NCBI GenBank assembly: GCA_017554385.1
Contig: JAFZIL010000094.1
Location: 1-47,645 of the forward strand
Direction of reading: 5' to 3'
Length of the DNA: 47,645 nt
DNA from: Prevotella sp.
Lineage (GTDB): Bacteria; Bacteroidota; Bacteroidia; Bacteroidales; Bacteroidaceae
A model generated the notes under the pieces. It saw only the letters and a program-made list of their open reading frames with translations. It was not told the DNA's origin and searched no databases. Every line of letters starts with the position of its first letter. Positions within the stretch are counted from its first letter, which is position 1. Below, piece by piece: positions 7,720-14,103 of the stretch. The position numbers and the translations under genes are program-made.

Positions 7720-7755
7720 CTCGGCAAAGCAGGAGCAAGCTCCCGCTCTGCTCTC
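7720..7755. repeat. Second copy of the palindrome-cored repeat found in the Nudix gene
   Basis: CTCGGCAAAGC, a palindromic core GGAGCAAGCTCC and a flank ending TGCTCTC match the flanks of the 678-712 copy, while the core differs. On the minus strand it forms one of the hairpins of the candidate RNA. Confidence 0.6.
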
Positions 7756-7816
7756 GCTGCACGGTCAGTTCCGTCATCCTCAGAGGACATCGCTGCCGCA
7801 ACGGGCAGATGCATTT

Positions 7817-7825
7817 GCAAAAGTA
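7817..7825 (-). promoter_or_regulatory. -7 box for the candidate structured RNA
   Basis: TACTTTTGC on the minus strand fits TAnnTTTGC. The 5' strand of the RNA closing helix begins about 6 nt downstream, where a transcription start is expected. No clear -33 TTTG is seen. Confidence 0.5.
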
Positions 7826-8005
7826 CGAAATAATATCGAATTTGAATCATTCCTAACACTTTTTTACACATCTTTTAAGATTGTAGTATTCCTTTGAGCC
7901 TACTACTTGGCTCGTATCAGTCCGTAAGGAGCAAACTCTTGGTCCGTAGGCAGCGGACTTGCAATCCGTAAAGACTGACTGGGAGACATATGGGCTGAGC
8001 ATTTA

Positions 8006-8086
8006 TTCCCACACTGGGAACAAAATATTCCCACACTGGGAACAAAATATTCCCACGCTGGGAATGAACTGTTCCCACGGTGGGAA
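8006..8086. repeat. Four-unit palindrome array with exact 22-bp period
   Basis: Four 15-bp palindromes of the form TTCCCAnnnTGGGAA start at 8006, 8028, 8050 and 8072, exactly 22 bp apart. The 7-bp spacers are AT-rich (CAAAATA type). A second array of the same design is at 14104-14184. The spacing of two helical turns suggests binding sites for a dimeric protein on one face of the DNA. Confidence 0.85.
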
Positions 8087-8283
8087 TATATAACGAGGTT
8101 CTTGCGTCCTTTTAGTAGCAAGCGAGAAGAGCTCGAGCGACGGCTCGTTGGTAGTGAGCCGTAACGTCGTTGGCAACGAGCAGTAATATCGTGAACTGAG
8201 AGACTGCGTTTCTCTGATAGCGAGAGACCGTTTCTCAATAGGCATGCAGTATTTTCTCTTAGGCCTACCAGGAAAAAGGAATG

Positions 8284-8381
8284 ACTCCTAACCAAATGGA
8301 GTGGAAAGCCCTTATAGCAAGGTGCTCTGATGGGTTAGGAGTGGCTGTGACTCCTCACCAACTGGTAACCAACTCCTAACC
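8284..8381. repeat. ACTCCTAACC decamers upstream of the VapE-type gene
   Basis: The decamer occurs at 8284-8293 (+), 8333-8342 (-) and 8372-8381 (+), with a related ACTCCTCACC at 8350-8359. Matching copies lie downstream of the gene at 9865-9874 and 9914-9923. CTGGTAACCAA (8362-8372) is the exact inverse of 9846-9856. Confidence 0.7.
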
Positions 8382-8462
8382 CATCATCTAACCCATACCC
8401 TACCCCGTCAGAAGCAACTCGTTTAACATTTGGAAAAAACTGCCCAAAATATAAAGGAAAGA

Positions 8463-8495
8463 TTTGGATAGTAACAGAATTTTTTGTAACTTTGC
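8463..8495 (+). promoter_or_regulatory. Promoter of the VapE-type gene
   Basis: TTTG (8463-8466), 20 bp, then TAACTTTGC (8487-8495) matches both the -33 and the -7 elements of the Bacteroidetes sigma-ABfr consensus. The ATG at 8553 leaves a leader of about 50 nt. Confidence 0.7.
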
Positions 8496-8552
8496 ATCAT
8501 ATTAAGGAAGAAGCCTTAAGGAATAGGACTAATATCTAAGAAAAACATTTTT

Positions 8553-9782
8553 ATGGAAAAAGTACTGGAAAAACAAGCTGAGGCCGTTCTGGCCTCAAAC
8601 GGAGGATTGCTCGCTGTGGAGCAGTTCCTTCAGAACCATTATCTCTTCCGCCGCAATGTGCTGAGTGGAAAGATAGAGTTTGCAACGCTGCCCGCTGAGG
8701 ATGAGCCTGAGTATCGTGAGCTGACGCCTGAGGCCGAGATGAGCATCATCATCCGAGCCCGCAAGGAGTTGGCAGACGAGAAGTGCAATCCTAAGTCGGA
8801 CATTCAGGACCTGCTACGTTCAGAAGAGGTTCGTGCGTATGATCCTATCCGCGAGTTCCTCAACGGTCTGCCCCAATGGGACGGACAAAACCACGTGGCT
8901 CGTCTCTTCTCTCGCTTGCCAGGACTCTCAACGGAGCAACATCACTTCTTGGCTGTATGGCTGCGTTCGGCTGTGGCCCACTGGCTACAGATGGACATGC
9001 TGCACGGCAATGAGTGTGTGCCTACGCTGATTGGTGCTCAAGGTTGTGGCAAGACTTCTTTTGTACGTCGTCTGCTACCTCAGCAACTGCGCCAGTACTA
9101 TCTGGATCATCTGAACCTCTCGAACAAGTTTGACAAGGAGATGGCGCTGACGAACAATCTCTTCGTGAACCTCGATGAGCTTGATGCCATCCGGCCCTCC
9201 CAGCACCCTGCGCTGAAGCAGACACTCTCGAAGAGTAAGGTGAATGGGCGTCCTATCTTCGGACGAGCCCAGGCTGACCGTCCTCGTTATGCCTCGTTTG
9301 TTGCTACGACGAACAATCCTCATCCGCTGACGGATTTCACAGGAAGTCGTCGCTACATCTGCCTTACCATCCCTGACGGGCAGCTGATAGACAATACGGG
9401 TGATATTGACTATCAGCAACTATATGCGCAGGTGCTGTATGAACTGCGTGAGCTGAAGGCGCCGTATTGGTTTAACAACGATGAGGTGACCCGTATTCAG
9501 GAGTTGAACCTCGACTACATGGCCAAAAAGGATATGACGGAGATGATTGAATCCTGTTTCCTGAAACCTCAGGAGAGTGAGACGGGCCAGATGATGAGCA
9601 ACACGGAGGTTCTCAGCATCCTGACCAAGGCGTTCCCTTCGCTGAAGATGATGGCAGGACTAAGCATCAAGTTAGGGTTGGCGATGAAGAAGCTGGGCTT
9701 CGAGCAGACACATCCCCACAATGTTGCTCACTACAGGGTTATTCCCAAAATGAAGACAATGATGATTCAAGAGGCCGCCTGA
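8553..9782 (+). CDS. VapE/VirE-family ATPase with DUF3874-type C-terminus
   Basis: This 409-residue protein has a P-loop ATPase core of the VapE/VirE type: Walker A GAQGCGKTSFVRR at about 160-172, a LFVNLDELDAI Walker B-like strand at about 204-214, and VATTNNPHPLTDFTGSRRY, the arginine-containing segment typical of the family. The C-terminal ~90 residues (NTEVLSILTKAF... LGLAMKKLGFEQTHP... YRVI) resemble the DUF3874 winged-helix domain that follows VapE in Bacteroidales. There is no N-terminal primase-like domain, which longer relatives have. VapE proteins are typical of phages, satellites and plasmids, where they act in replication, but stand-alone chromosomal copies are common in Bacteroidetes. 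Repeats on both sides suggest a former mobile unit. Confidence 0.85.
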   Translation: MEKVLEKQAEAVLASNGGLLAVEQFLQNHYLFRRNVLSGKIEFATLPAEDEPEYRELTPEAEMSIIIRARKELADEKCNPKSDIQDLLRSEEVRAYDPIREFLNGLPQWDGQNHVARLFSRLPGLSTEQHHFLAVWLRSAVAHWLQMDMLHGNECVPTLIGAQGCGKTSFVRRLLPQQLRQYYLDHLNLSNKFDKEMALTNNLFVNLDELDAIRPSQHPALKQTLSKSKVNGRPIFGRAQADRPRYASFVATTNNPHPLTDFTGSRRYICLTIPDGQLIDNTGDIDYQQLYAQVLYELRELKAPYWFNNDEVTRIQELNLDYMAKKDMTEMIESCFLKPQESETGQMMSNTEVLSILTKAFPSLKMMAGLSIKLGLAMKKLGFEQTHPHNVAHYRVIPKMKTMMIQEAA

Positions 9783-9830
9783 TGACAAGATGGGTTCTTG
9801 CTAAGGCAAGCGTCCCTACGGGCCGAGCGA

Positions 9831-9924
9831 GGAGTTGGTGAGGACTTGGTTACCAGTTCTGCCAACTCCTAACCTACCAAAAAAACTTTGTATAAGGCAA
9901 ATTCAAAGGATTCGGTTAGGAGTT
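9831..9924. repeat. ACTCCTAACC decamers downstream of the VapE-type gene
   Basis: Copies at 9865-9874 (+) and 9914-9923 (-) mirror those upstream of the gene. AGTTGGTGAGG (9833-9843) and TTGGTTACCAG (9846-9856) are inverse copies of parts of 8353-8372, so the gene is bracketed by shuffled inverted repeats. Confidence 0.65.
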
Positions 9925-9969
9925 AAGACATATTTTACAACCTTTCTTACCACAGACCTGCACGAGTCA

Positions 9970-10093
9970 GGGGAAAAGGTATTGTAAAAATGGGGAAAAG
10001 GTACTGCTACGCCTATGCTATACCAACGATAGCCCTAGGATATAGGAGTATTATAGGAACACTAAAGGACCACCAAAGGAGCACTAAAGTAGG
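9970..10093. repeat. Direct repeats with 22- and 11-bp periods in a gene-free stretch
   Basis: GGGGAAAAGGTA occurs at 9970-9981 and again 22 bp later at 9992-10003. From 10041 to 10093 there are five consecutive 11-bp units (TATAGGAGTAT, TATAGGAACAC, ACTAAAGGACC type). A 73-codon open frame covers part of this, but it is repeat-built and is not considered a gene. Nothing else is seen between 9783 and 10171. Confidence 0.6.
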
Positions 10094-10171
10094 AATAAAC
10101 CGGGTCGAGGAGTATGAATTTTACATAAATGATGCATACTGGATGAAGATTTCTTCCTTTATTGGATGTTT

Positions 10172-10218
10172 TTCGCAGGAAAATGCCTATCTTCGCAGCG
10201 GAATAACTTAAAACCTAT
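10172..10218 (+). promoter_or_regulatory. 47-bp conserved promoter/leader, copy A (FMN reductase)
   Basis: The segment begins TTCGCAGGAAAATG, contains a -7-like TATCTTCGC, and ends AATAACTTAAAACCTAT just before the ATG at 10224. It matches 43 of 47 positions without gaps in the segment before the superoxide dismutase gene (14258-14304). Such identity between unrelated genes points to co-regulation. Confidence 0.8.
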
Positions 10219-10223
10219 GTGAT

Positions 10224-10766
10224 ATGAAGAAAATTCTGTTTGTTATCGGTTCGTTGAGGACAAAGAGCTTTAACCGTCAGGTCGCCAATGTGGCCAAGGA
10301 GATGATTGGCAGTAGTGCTGAGGTACAGGAACTGGATTATAGTGACCTGCCGTTACTGAATCAGGACATTGAACAGCCGGAACCTGAGGTTGTGGCTCGA
10401 ATCAGAAAGGCTATTGCTGAGGCTGATGGGCTGTGGATTTTTACGCCAGAGTATAACATGAGTTATCCTGGGCATCTGAAGAATCTGCTGGATTGGATGT
10501 CGCGTCCTGTGAAGTTTATGGACTATGGTACGCCTACGTGTATCAATGGCAAGCGGGTGGCTATCAGTGGGGCTGGTGGTAAGGCCGCTACTGCTGATTG
10601 TAGGAAGAAACTTACAGAACTGCTTACGTTCATGAAGGCTGAGGTGCTGCCCGAACAGGTGGGTATTGCTGTTCCTGCTGAGGCCTGGAGCACGGATGTG
10701 CTTGTGCTTACTGATGAGCAGAAAGCAGAATTGAAGGCGCTGGCAGACAAGCTGATTGTGGGCTGA
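10224..10766 (+). CDS. NAD(P)H-dependent FMN reductase
   Basis: This is a flavodoxin-like NAD(P)H:FMN or quinone reductase of 180 residues, of the chromate reductase/azoreductase-like group. The N-terminal FMN phosphate loop reads VIGSLRTKSFNRQ (residues 7-19), and the flavin-facing loop TPEYNMSYPGHLKNLLDWMSR (about 74-94) is the hallmark 'PEYN.S.P..LKN..DW' of the family. A glycine-rich loop ISGAGGKAAT follows at about 113. It is cytoplasmic and probably dimeric. It probably reduces quinones or flavins by two electrons and so limits redox cycling. The shared 47-bp leader with the superoxide dismutase gene supports an oxidative-stress role. The MGMT-like and AlkD-like genes follow on the same strand. 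Confidence 0.9.
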   Translation: MKKILFVIGSLRTKSFNRQVANVAKEMIGSSAEVQELDYSDLPLLNQDIEQPEPEVVARIRKAIAEADGLWIFTPEYNMSYPGHLKNLLDWMSRPVKFMDYGTPTCINGKRVAISGAGGKAATADCRKKLTELLTFMKAEVLPEQVGIAVPAEAWSTDVLVLTDEQKAELKALADKLIVG

Positions 10767-10788
10767 TGTCTGAGGGCTGAAGTCTGAG
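10761..10788 (+). repeat. 7-bp-period repeat at the FMN reductase stop
   Basis: GGCTGAT, GTCTGAG, GGCTGAA and GTCTGAG stand in tandem. The stop codon TGA (10764-10766) lies inside the first unit. Confidence 0.65.
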
Positions 10789-10797
10789 TTAAATGGT

Positions 10798-11142
10798 ATG
10801 AAGGACTATCCCGACAGGATGACGGCAGAGCAGGCGAGGGCGTTTGGTGAGGATGTGCTGAACATCGTTAGTCAGATACCTCGTGGGAAGGTGACAACCT
10901 ACGGAATGATTGCCGCCTTGGCCGGATGGCCCAGTCATGCCAGGATGGTGGGGCGGACACTACGCTATACGCCTGGAGCGGAAAAGTTGCCCTGTCATAG
11001 GGTGGTAAACAAAGAAGGACGTACGGCTCCTGGGTGGAGCAGGCAGCGGACGTTGTTAGAAGATGAGGGCGTCTGTTTTAAAGCCAATGGGCATGTGGAT
11101 ATGGAAAAGTACTTGTGGGAGCCTGAATTAAGTAAAGAATGA
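10798..11142 (+). CDS. MGMT-family DNA-binding domain protein with intact PCHRV
   Basis: This 114-residue protein corresponds to the C-terminal domain of O6-alkylguanine-DNA alkyltransferases only. IPRGKVTTYGMIAALAGWP (28-45) is the helix-turn-helix entry, ARMVGRTL (48-55) carries the region of the arginine that flips the base, and LPCHRVVN (64-71) retains the acceptor Cys (C66). Stand-alone proteins of this size are often called alkyltransferase-like (ATL), but ATLs usually have Trp or Ala in place of the Cys; here the Cys remains, so direct dealkylation is possible. The next gene encodes an AlkD-like glycosylase 10 bp downstream, giving a small alkylation-repair operon. Confidence 0.85.
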   Translation: MKDYPDRMTAEQARAFGEDVLNIVSQIPRGKVTTYGMIAALAGWPSHARMVGRTLRYTPGAEKLPCHRVVNKEGRTAPGWSRQRTLLEDEGVCFKANGHVDMEKYLWEPELSKE

Positions 11143-11154
11143 GGAGTGTAGAAT
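11134..11154 (+). repeat. 7-bp-period repeat spanning a stop and a start codon
   Basis: AAAGAAT, GAGGAGT and GTAGAAT contain the MGMT-like stop (11140-11142) and the first bases of the AlkD-like ATG (11153). The whole junction between the two genes is built from heptamers. Confidence 0.5.
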
Positions 11155-11959
11155 GACGAGAGCGAAGGAGATCATCGAATACATGGAGTCGCTGCGCAAT
11201 GAGGAGCAGCGGCAGATACTCATGGGGTTCTTTAAGACGGGACCTGGTGAGTATGGCTATGGCGATGAGTTCTTGGGGCTGAAGGTGCCTCAGACAAGGG
11301 AGGTGGTTAAAATGGCTGGTCTGGATTTTCCTCTGGAGGAGGTGCCGGAACTGCTGATGAACCGTTGGCATGAGGTGAGGCTCTGTGGATTCTTGATTCT
11401 TGTAGCGAAGTTTGAAAAACTTGCGACTAAGCGGTTGGAAAATAATGCAGAGGCTGTCAAGAAGCGCGATGAGATTGTAACGATGTATCTGCAGTATGCA
11501 GAGCAGGCGAATAATTGGGACTTGGTAGACCTCTCCGTACATAAGATACTGGGGCACTGGCTGTTGTTGCCTTCGAACCTAAGCCCCCATCCCGACCTTC
11601 CCCCCATAGGGGAAGGAGATTCCCTTCAAATGGCTTATAAACGGCAGGTGTTGGATGAACTGGCGCATAGCAACAATCTCTGGAAGCAGCGCATGAGTAT
11701 CGTTTGTTCATGGAAGACTTCGCAGATGGGTGACCCGTCGTGGTGCTTGCGTTATGCCGAGATTCATTTGCACCATCCGCACGACCTGATGCATAAGGCG
11801 GTTGGGTGGATGTTGCGCGAGATGGGTAAGCGGGTGTCGATGGACCTGCTTCGGGACTTCCTTCGCCAGCATGCCCACGAGATGCCCCGCACCATGCTCC
11901 GCTATGCCATCGAAAAGATGCCGGAACGGGAGCGTAAGGAGTGGATGAGCATCAGATAA
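11153..11959 (+). CDS. AlkD-like DNA alkylation repair protein (HEAT-repeat glycosylase)
   Basis: The 268-residue protein is an all-helical HEAT-like repeat DNA glycosylase of the AlkC/AlkD group, expected to excise alkylated (3-methyl or 7-methyl) purines. Family segments are FKTGPGEYGYGDEFLGLKVPQ near the N-terminus (the 'F.K..GEY..GD.FLGI.VP' start), NRWHEVRLCGFLIL, NNWDLVDLSVHKILG at about 118-132, LWKQRMSIVCSW at about 175, and a C-terminal AVGWMLREMGK...MPRTMLRYAIEK. Relatives have about 230 residues; about 20 of the extra residues (SPHPDLPPIGEGDSL) come from a palindromic repeat at 11582-11622 that sits after the HKILG segment in what should be a loop. Confidence 0.9.
   Translation: MTRAKEIIEYMESLRNEEQRQILMGFFKTGPGEYGYGDEFLGLKVPQTREVVKMAGLDFPLEEVPELLMNRWHEVRLCGFLILVAKFEKLATKRLENNAEAVKKRDEIVTMYLQYAEQANNWDLVDLSVHKILGHWLLLPSNLSPHPDLPPIGEGDSLQMAYKRQVLDELAHSNNLWKQRMSIVCSWKTSQMGDPSWCLRYAEIHLHHPHDLMHKAVGWMLREMGKRVSMDLLRDFLRQHAHEMPRTMLRYAIEKMPERERKEWMSIR
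11582..11622. repeat. GC-rich palindromic repeat, in-frame copy in the AlkD-like gene
   Basis: The core CCTTCCCCCC, AT, AGGGGAAGG forms a palindrome and is read as SPHPDLPPIGEGDS. It is a more diverged member of the family seen in vsr and sodB, ending in the same GEG peptide. Confidence 0.7.
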
Positions 11960-12037
11960 AACGCACATTTTTTGCAATGAGGGGTATTTGATTTTGCCTT
12001 TCGATGGTCTTATAGACAGAAAGAGACCCAATAGACA

Positions 12038-12532
12038 ATGATGGATTACAGTAAACAGAGATTCGAACGCTTGTTCAAAGACAGCTACCCGCACATGTAT
12101 CGCATGGCATTCTCGATGGTAGAGGATGCCGATGATGCGAAGGATGCCGTCAATCAGGTGTTCACTCAAATGTGGAAAGGCAAACCCAAAGTGAGCGAGG
12201 ATAGCGTCAGAGGCTATCTGCTGGCTGCTACCCGAAACCAGTGCCTTCATATCCTGCGGCAGCGACAGTTGCAGCGGCAGATGGAGGAGGAGCTTCTGCG
12301 AGCTACAGAAGCAAGCAACAACGAAGAACGTGAGGAGCTGTTGAGAGAACTGCAGCAGGTGATTGATGACAACCTGACGGAACAAGACCGTCGCGTGCTG
12401 CAATTACACTATGATGAGGAGATGACTTATCAAGAGACTGCTACGGTACTGGGTATCAGTACGGCAGCAGTAAACAAGCACATCACGCGCTCGCTGGCAA
12501 AGATTCGTGAAACCCTCAAAATTGCAAAGTAA
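12038..12532 (+). CDS. ECF-type RNA polymerase sigma-70 factor
   Basis: This is a 164-residue sigma factor with only regions 2 and 4. Region 2 reads FKDSYPHMYRMAFSMVEDADDAKDAVNQVFTQMW (about 13-46), and region 4 (about 113-160) reads LTEQDRRVLQLHYDEEMTYQETATVLGIS followed by the recognition helix TAAVNKHITRSLAKI. It directs RNA polymerase core to its own set of promoters and is normally held by a membrane anti-sigma factor. The next gene starts 1 bp after its stop and encodes a single-pass membrane protein, which is the natural candidate for its partner. Related sigma factors in Bacteroidales often regulate surface or TonB-linked functions. No self-recognised promoter is evident upstream. Confidence 0.92.
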   Translation: MMDYSKQRFERLFKDSYPHMYRMAFSMVEDADDAKDAVNQVFTQMWKGKPKVSEDSVRGYLLAATRNQCLHILRQRQLQRQMEEELLRATEASNNEEREELLRELQQVIDDNLTEQDRRVLQLHYDEEMTYQETATVLGISTAAVNKHITRSLAKIRETLKIAK

Positions 12533-12533
12533 C

Positions 12534-14075
12534 ATGAAAACAGATGATATTGACAAGAAGATAGGGATGCCCGATGTGGATGAGGAATGGGCAAAGTTCG
12601 AACGCGAGGTTATCGGACAGCCAACAGCTTCGAGAAAATCGCTCTATTGGGGCATCGGCATTGCTGCCTCCATTGCCCTGTTAGCAGGTATCTTCCTCTT
12701 TGGCAACGATACAGAGGAGATGTTGGCAGAAAAAACGGTGGCAGAGCAGATGGCGCAGTATGAAGAATTACAGACCCCACCCCTAACCCCTCCCCTTGAA
12801 GGGAGGGGAGTATCTGCGCAGAATAATATTACCGCCCCCCTTGAAGGGAGGAGAGCGGCTGCGCAGAATAACACTAAGTCCGACCTGCTTGCCCAGGCCG
12901 CACCTCTAACTACGGAAAAAACAGTCTACGATTGTGGGGAAGTCATGCCACAATATCCTGGCGGCGACCGTGCCCTAAAGGAGTTTATCAAGACGAATCT
13001 GAAATACCCTGACCTGGCGATGGAATACGGAGCGAGAGGCCGCGTCATCATGAACTTCTTGGTAGACTCTGCTGGCTATGTATCGAACATTAAGCCTCTC
13101 AAATATCTGCTTAAATACGACACCCTATGCATAAACCGTCTGCCCGCAGAACGGCAGGTGGCGCTGAAGGAGCAGATAAAAACGCTCGTGGGTGAAGAGG
13201 GCATCCGCATCCTCAGCCTGATGACGCAGAGATGGACGCCGGGTAGTCTGTTCGGTAAGAATAGGTCAATGAGATACAGCGTACCCATCATCTTCAATGC
13301 TACCGATGCCGAGCGCCAGACCTATCTCGCACAGCGAGACGAAGCCCTGCAAGACCGTATCGCAGGACTAAATATCGTACCCACATCGGCAGACTTAGGG
13401 CCAAACGCCATACGGCTTACAGGAGTCAGAATTGCAGGAAGAGACTCCGTTCGGATATGGGGTCAAAAAACCGGTGATTTTCTTGTCGTGGTCAACGGGC
13501 AACCGCTGTCAGAAACGGAACAAAAGCGAATGCTGTCATCAGACTTGTGTGTGTACTTTTTCAATCGTCAGCAGCGTGCCAATAGCATCTGTGTGTACAA
13601 GGACGAGGACAACAAGCGTCCCTATATAGAGCAATATGGTGAGCGTGCAAAAAATGCCATTATGGTCATCACTACCATACCCGACACACTTTGTGATGCC
13701 TACGTGCAACAGCATCCGGAACTGAAGAAAGAGCGTCACCACATTGAGGGTTATGTCTATGACGAGAACAATAAACCACTGGCCGACACCTGGGTGCAGG
13801 TCAAAGACAAAGGCATGGGTGCCGCCACTGATTCTGTAGGCTATTTCTCTATCTGGCTGCCCCAAACGGATGTTGAACTGAAGGCCAGTCATATCGGCTA
13901 TGTTACCTGTGTAGTTAAGACCATTAAGCCGATGCTTACCATCCAGCTGAGGTCAGCAACAACGCTTAGAGAGGTCAAGGTGCGTGGTAAGCGCAACAGA
14001 GACTCTCTTGGGGCGAAAGCCATACCCATAAAGGAAATCAACATAAAGGATTACAAAGGGATTTACGACGAATAG
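12534..14075 (+). CDS. Membrane protein with TonB C-terminal and carboxypeptidase-regulatory-like domains, putative anti-sigma partner
   Basis: The 513-residue protein starts at ATG 12534, 1 bp after the sigma factor stop; a start at 12507 inside the sigma gene is less likely. Order of parts: an acidic cytoplasmic N-terminus (1-33), one membrane segment (SLYWGIGIAASIALLAGIF, about 36-55), a linker with two copies of a repeat (PPLEGRGVSAQNN, APLEGRRAAAQNN), a TonB_C-like domain (GEVMPQYPGGDRALKEFI...YPDLAMEYGARGRVIMNFLVD, about 132-185), a middle region of unknown type, and a C-terminal CarboxypepD_reg-like domain (IEGYVYDENNKPLADTWV, about 405-480). The short cytoplasmic tail, single membrane pass and coupling fit an anti-sigma factor whose periplasmic part senses TonB-linked events. 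That role is inferred. Confidence 0.75.
   Translation: MKTDDIDKKIGMPDVDEEWAKFEREVIGQPTASRKSLYWGIGIAASIALLAGIFLFGNDTEEMLAEKTVAEQMAQYEELQTPPLTPPLEGRGVSAQNNITAPLEGRRAAAQNNTKSDLLAQAAPLTTEKTVYDCGEVMPQYPGGDRALKEFIKTNLKYPDLAMEYGARGRVIMNFLVDSAGYVSNIKPLKYLLKYDTLCINRLPAERQVALKEQIKTLVGEEGIRILSLMTQRWTPGSLFGKNRSMRYSVPIIFNATDAERQTYLAQRDEALQDRIAGLNIVPTSADLGPNAIRLTGVRIAGRDSVRIWGQKTGDFLVVVNGQPLSETEQKRMLSSDLCVYFFNRQQRANSICVYKDEDNKRPYIEQYGERAKNAIMVITTIPDTLCDAYVQQHPELKKERHHIEGYVYDENNKPLADTWVQVKDKGMGAATDSVGYFSIWLPQTDVELKASHIGYVTCVVKTIKPMLTIQLRSATTLREVKVRGKRNRDSLGAKAIPIKEINIKDYKGIYDE
12776..12880. repeat. GC-rich palindromic repeat, tandemly duplicated in-frame
   Basis: Two units, each with CCCCTTGAAGGGAGG and then CTGCGCAGAATAA, lie about 45 bp apart and are translated as PLEGRGVSAQNN and PLEGRRAAAQNN. 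The first is preceded by a CCCCTAACCCCT stretch as in the sodB copy. Both lie in the linker after the membrane segment. Confidence 0.8.
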
Positions 14076-14103
14076 TTATTCTCTGCTTAGGGTTTAGCGC
14101 GCA

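Larger units (their letters stand above)
7405..7812 (-). ncRNA. Candidate ~400-nt structured RNA, family unknown
   Basis: On the minus strand a -7 box (TACTTTTGC, 7825-7817) is followed at the predicted start by CATCTGCCCGTT (7811-7800), which is exactly complementary to AACGGGCAGATG (7437-7426) near the 3' end. The region then ends in ACCCGCGC and TTTTTT (down to about 7405). Between the closing strands lie several short hairpins (GACC/GGTC, GCGT/ACGC, GCGGGAGC/GCTCCTGC), and then a 202-nt imperfect hairpin (7439-7640) immediately before the 3' closing strand. I looked for RNase P (GAGGAAAGTCC), tmRNA (tag, T-arm) and SRP signatures and did not find them. The order 'closing strand, small hairpins, long hairpin, closing strand' recalls a retron msr-msd, but no reverse transcriptase is present here. 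Confidence 0.45.
7872..8462. other. Gene-free stretch with palindromes and short repeats
   Basis: No convincing gene is present. It holds a hairpin GTAGTA/TACTAC (7883-7906), three TCCGTA(A/G) motifs about 21-25 bp apart (7921-7970), the 22-bp palindrome array (8006-8086), and a run of small inverted repeats at about 8120-8250, including ACGGCTC/GAGCCGT, GTCGTTG/CAACGA and two units of GAGAGAC(C/T)...TTTCTC. After that come decamers related to ACTCCTAACC that are also found downstream of the next gene. Confidence 0.6.

Noticed and set aside
7405-7812. Retron msr-msd
   Set aside because: The layout is suggestive, but no reverse transcriptase or typical effector is encoded in the window; the genes downstream are a complete restriction-modification set.
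7405-7812. RNase P RNA, tmRNA or SRP RNA
   Set aside because: The conserved core strings of these RNAs were not found on either strand.
7611-7871. Open frame of 86 codons on the minus strand
   Set aside because: It runs through the candidate structured RNA, the -7 box and the palindrome repeat, has no recognisable domain, and its alanine/arginine-rich middle is the translation of the repeat.
8006-8086. CRISPR-like array
   Set aside because: Spacers are 7 bp and similar to each other, the repeat is only 15 bp, and there are no cas genes.
9990-10211. Open frame of 73 codons on the plus strand
   Set aside because: It is built largely from 11-bp repeats and overlaps the conserved 47-bp leader of the FMN reductase gene.
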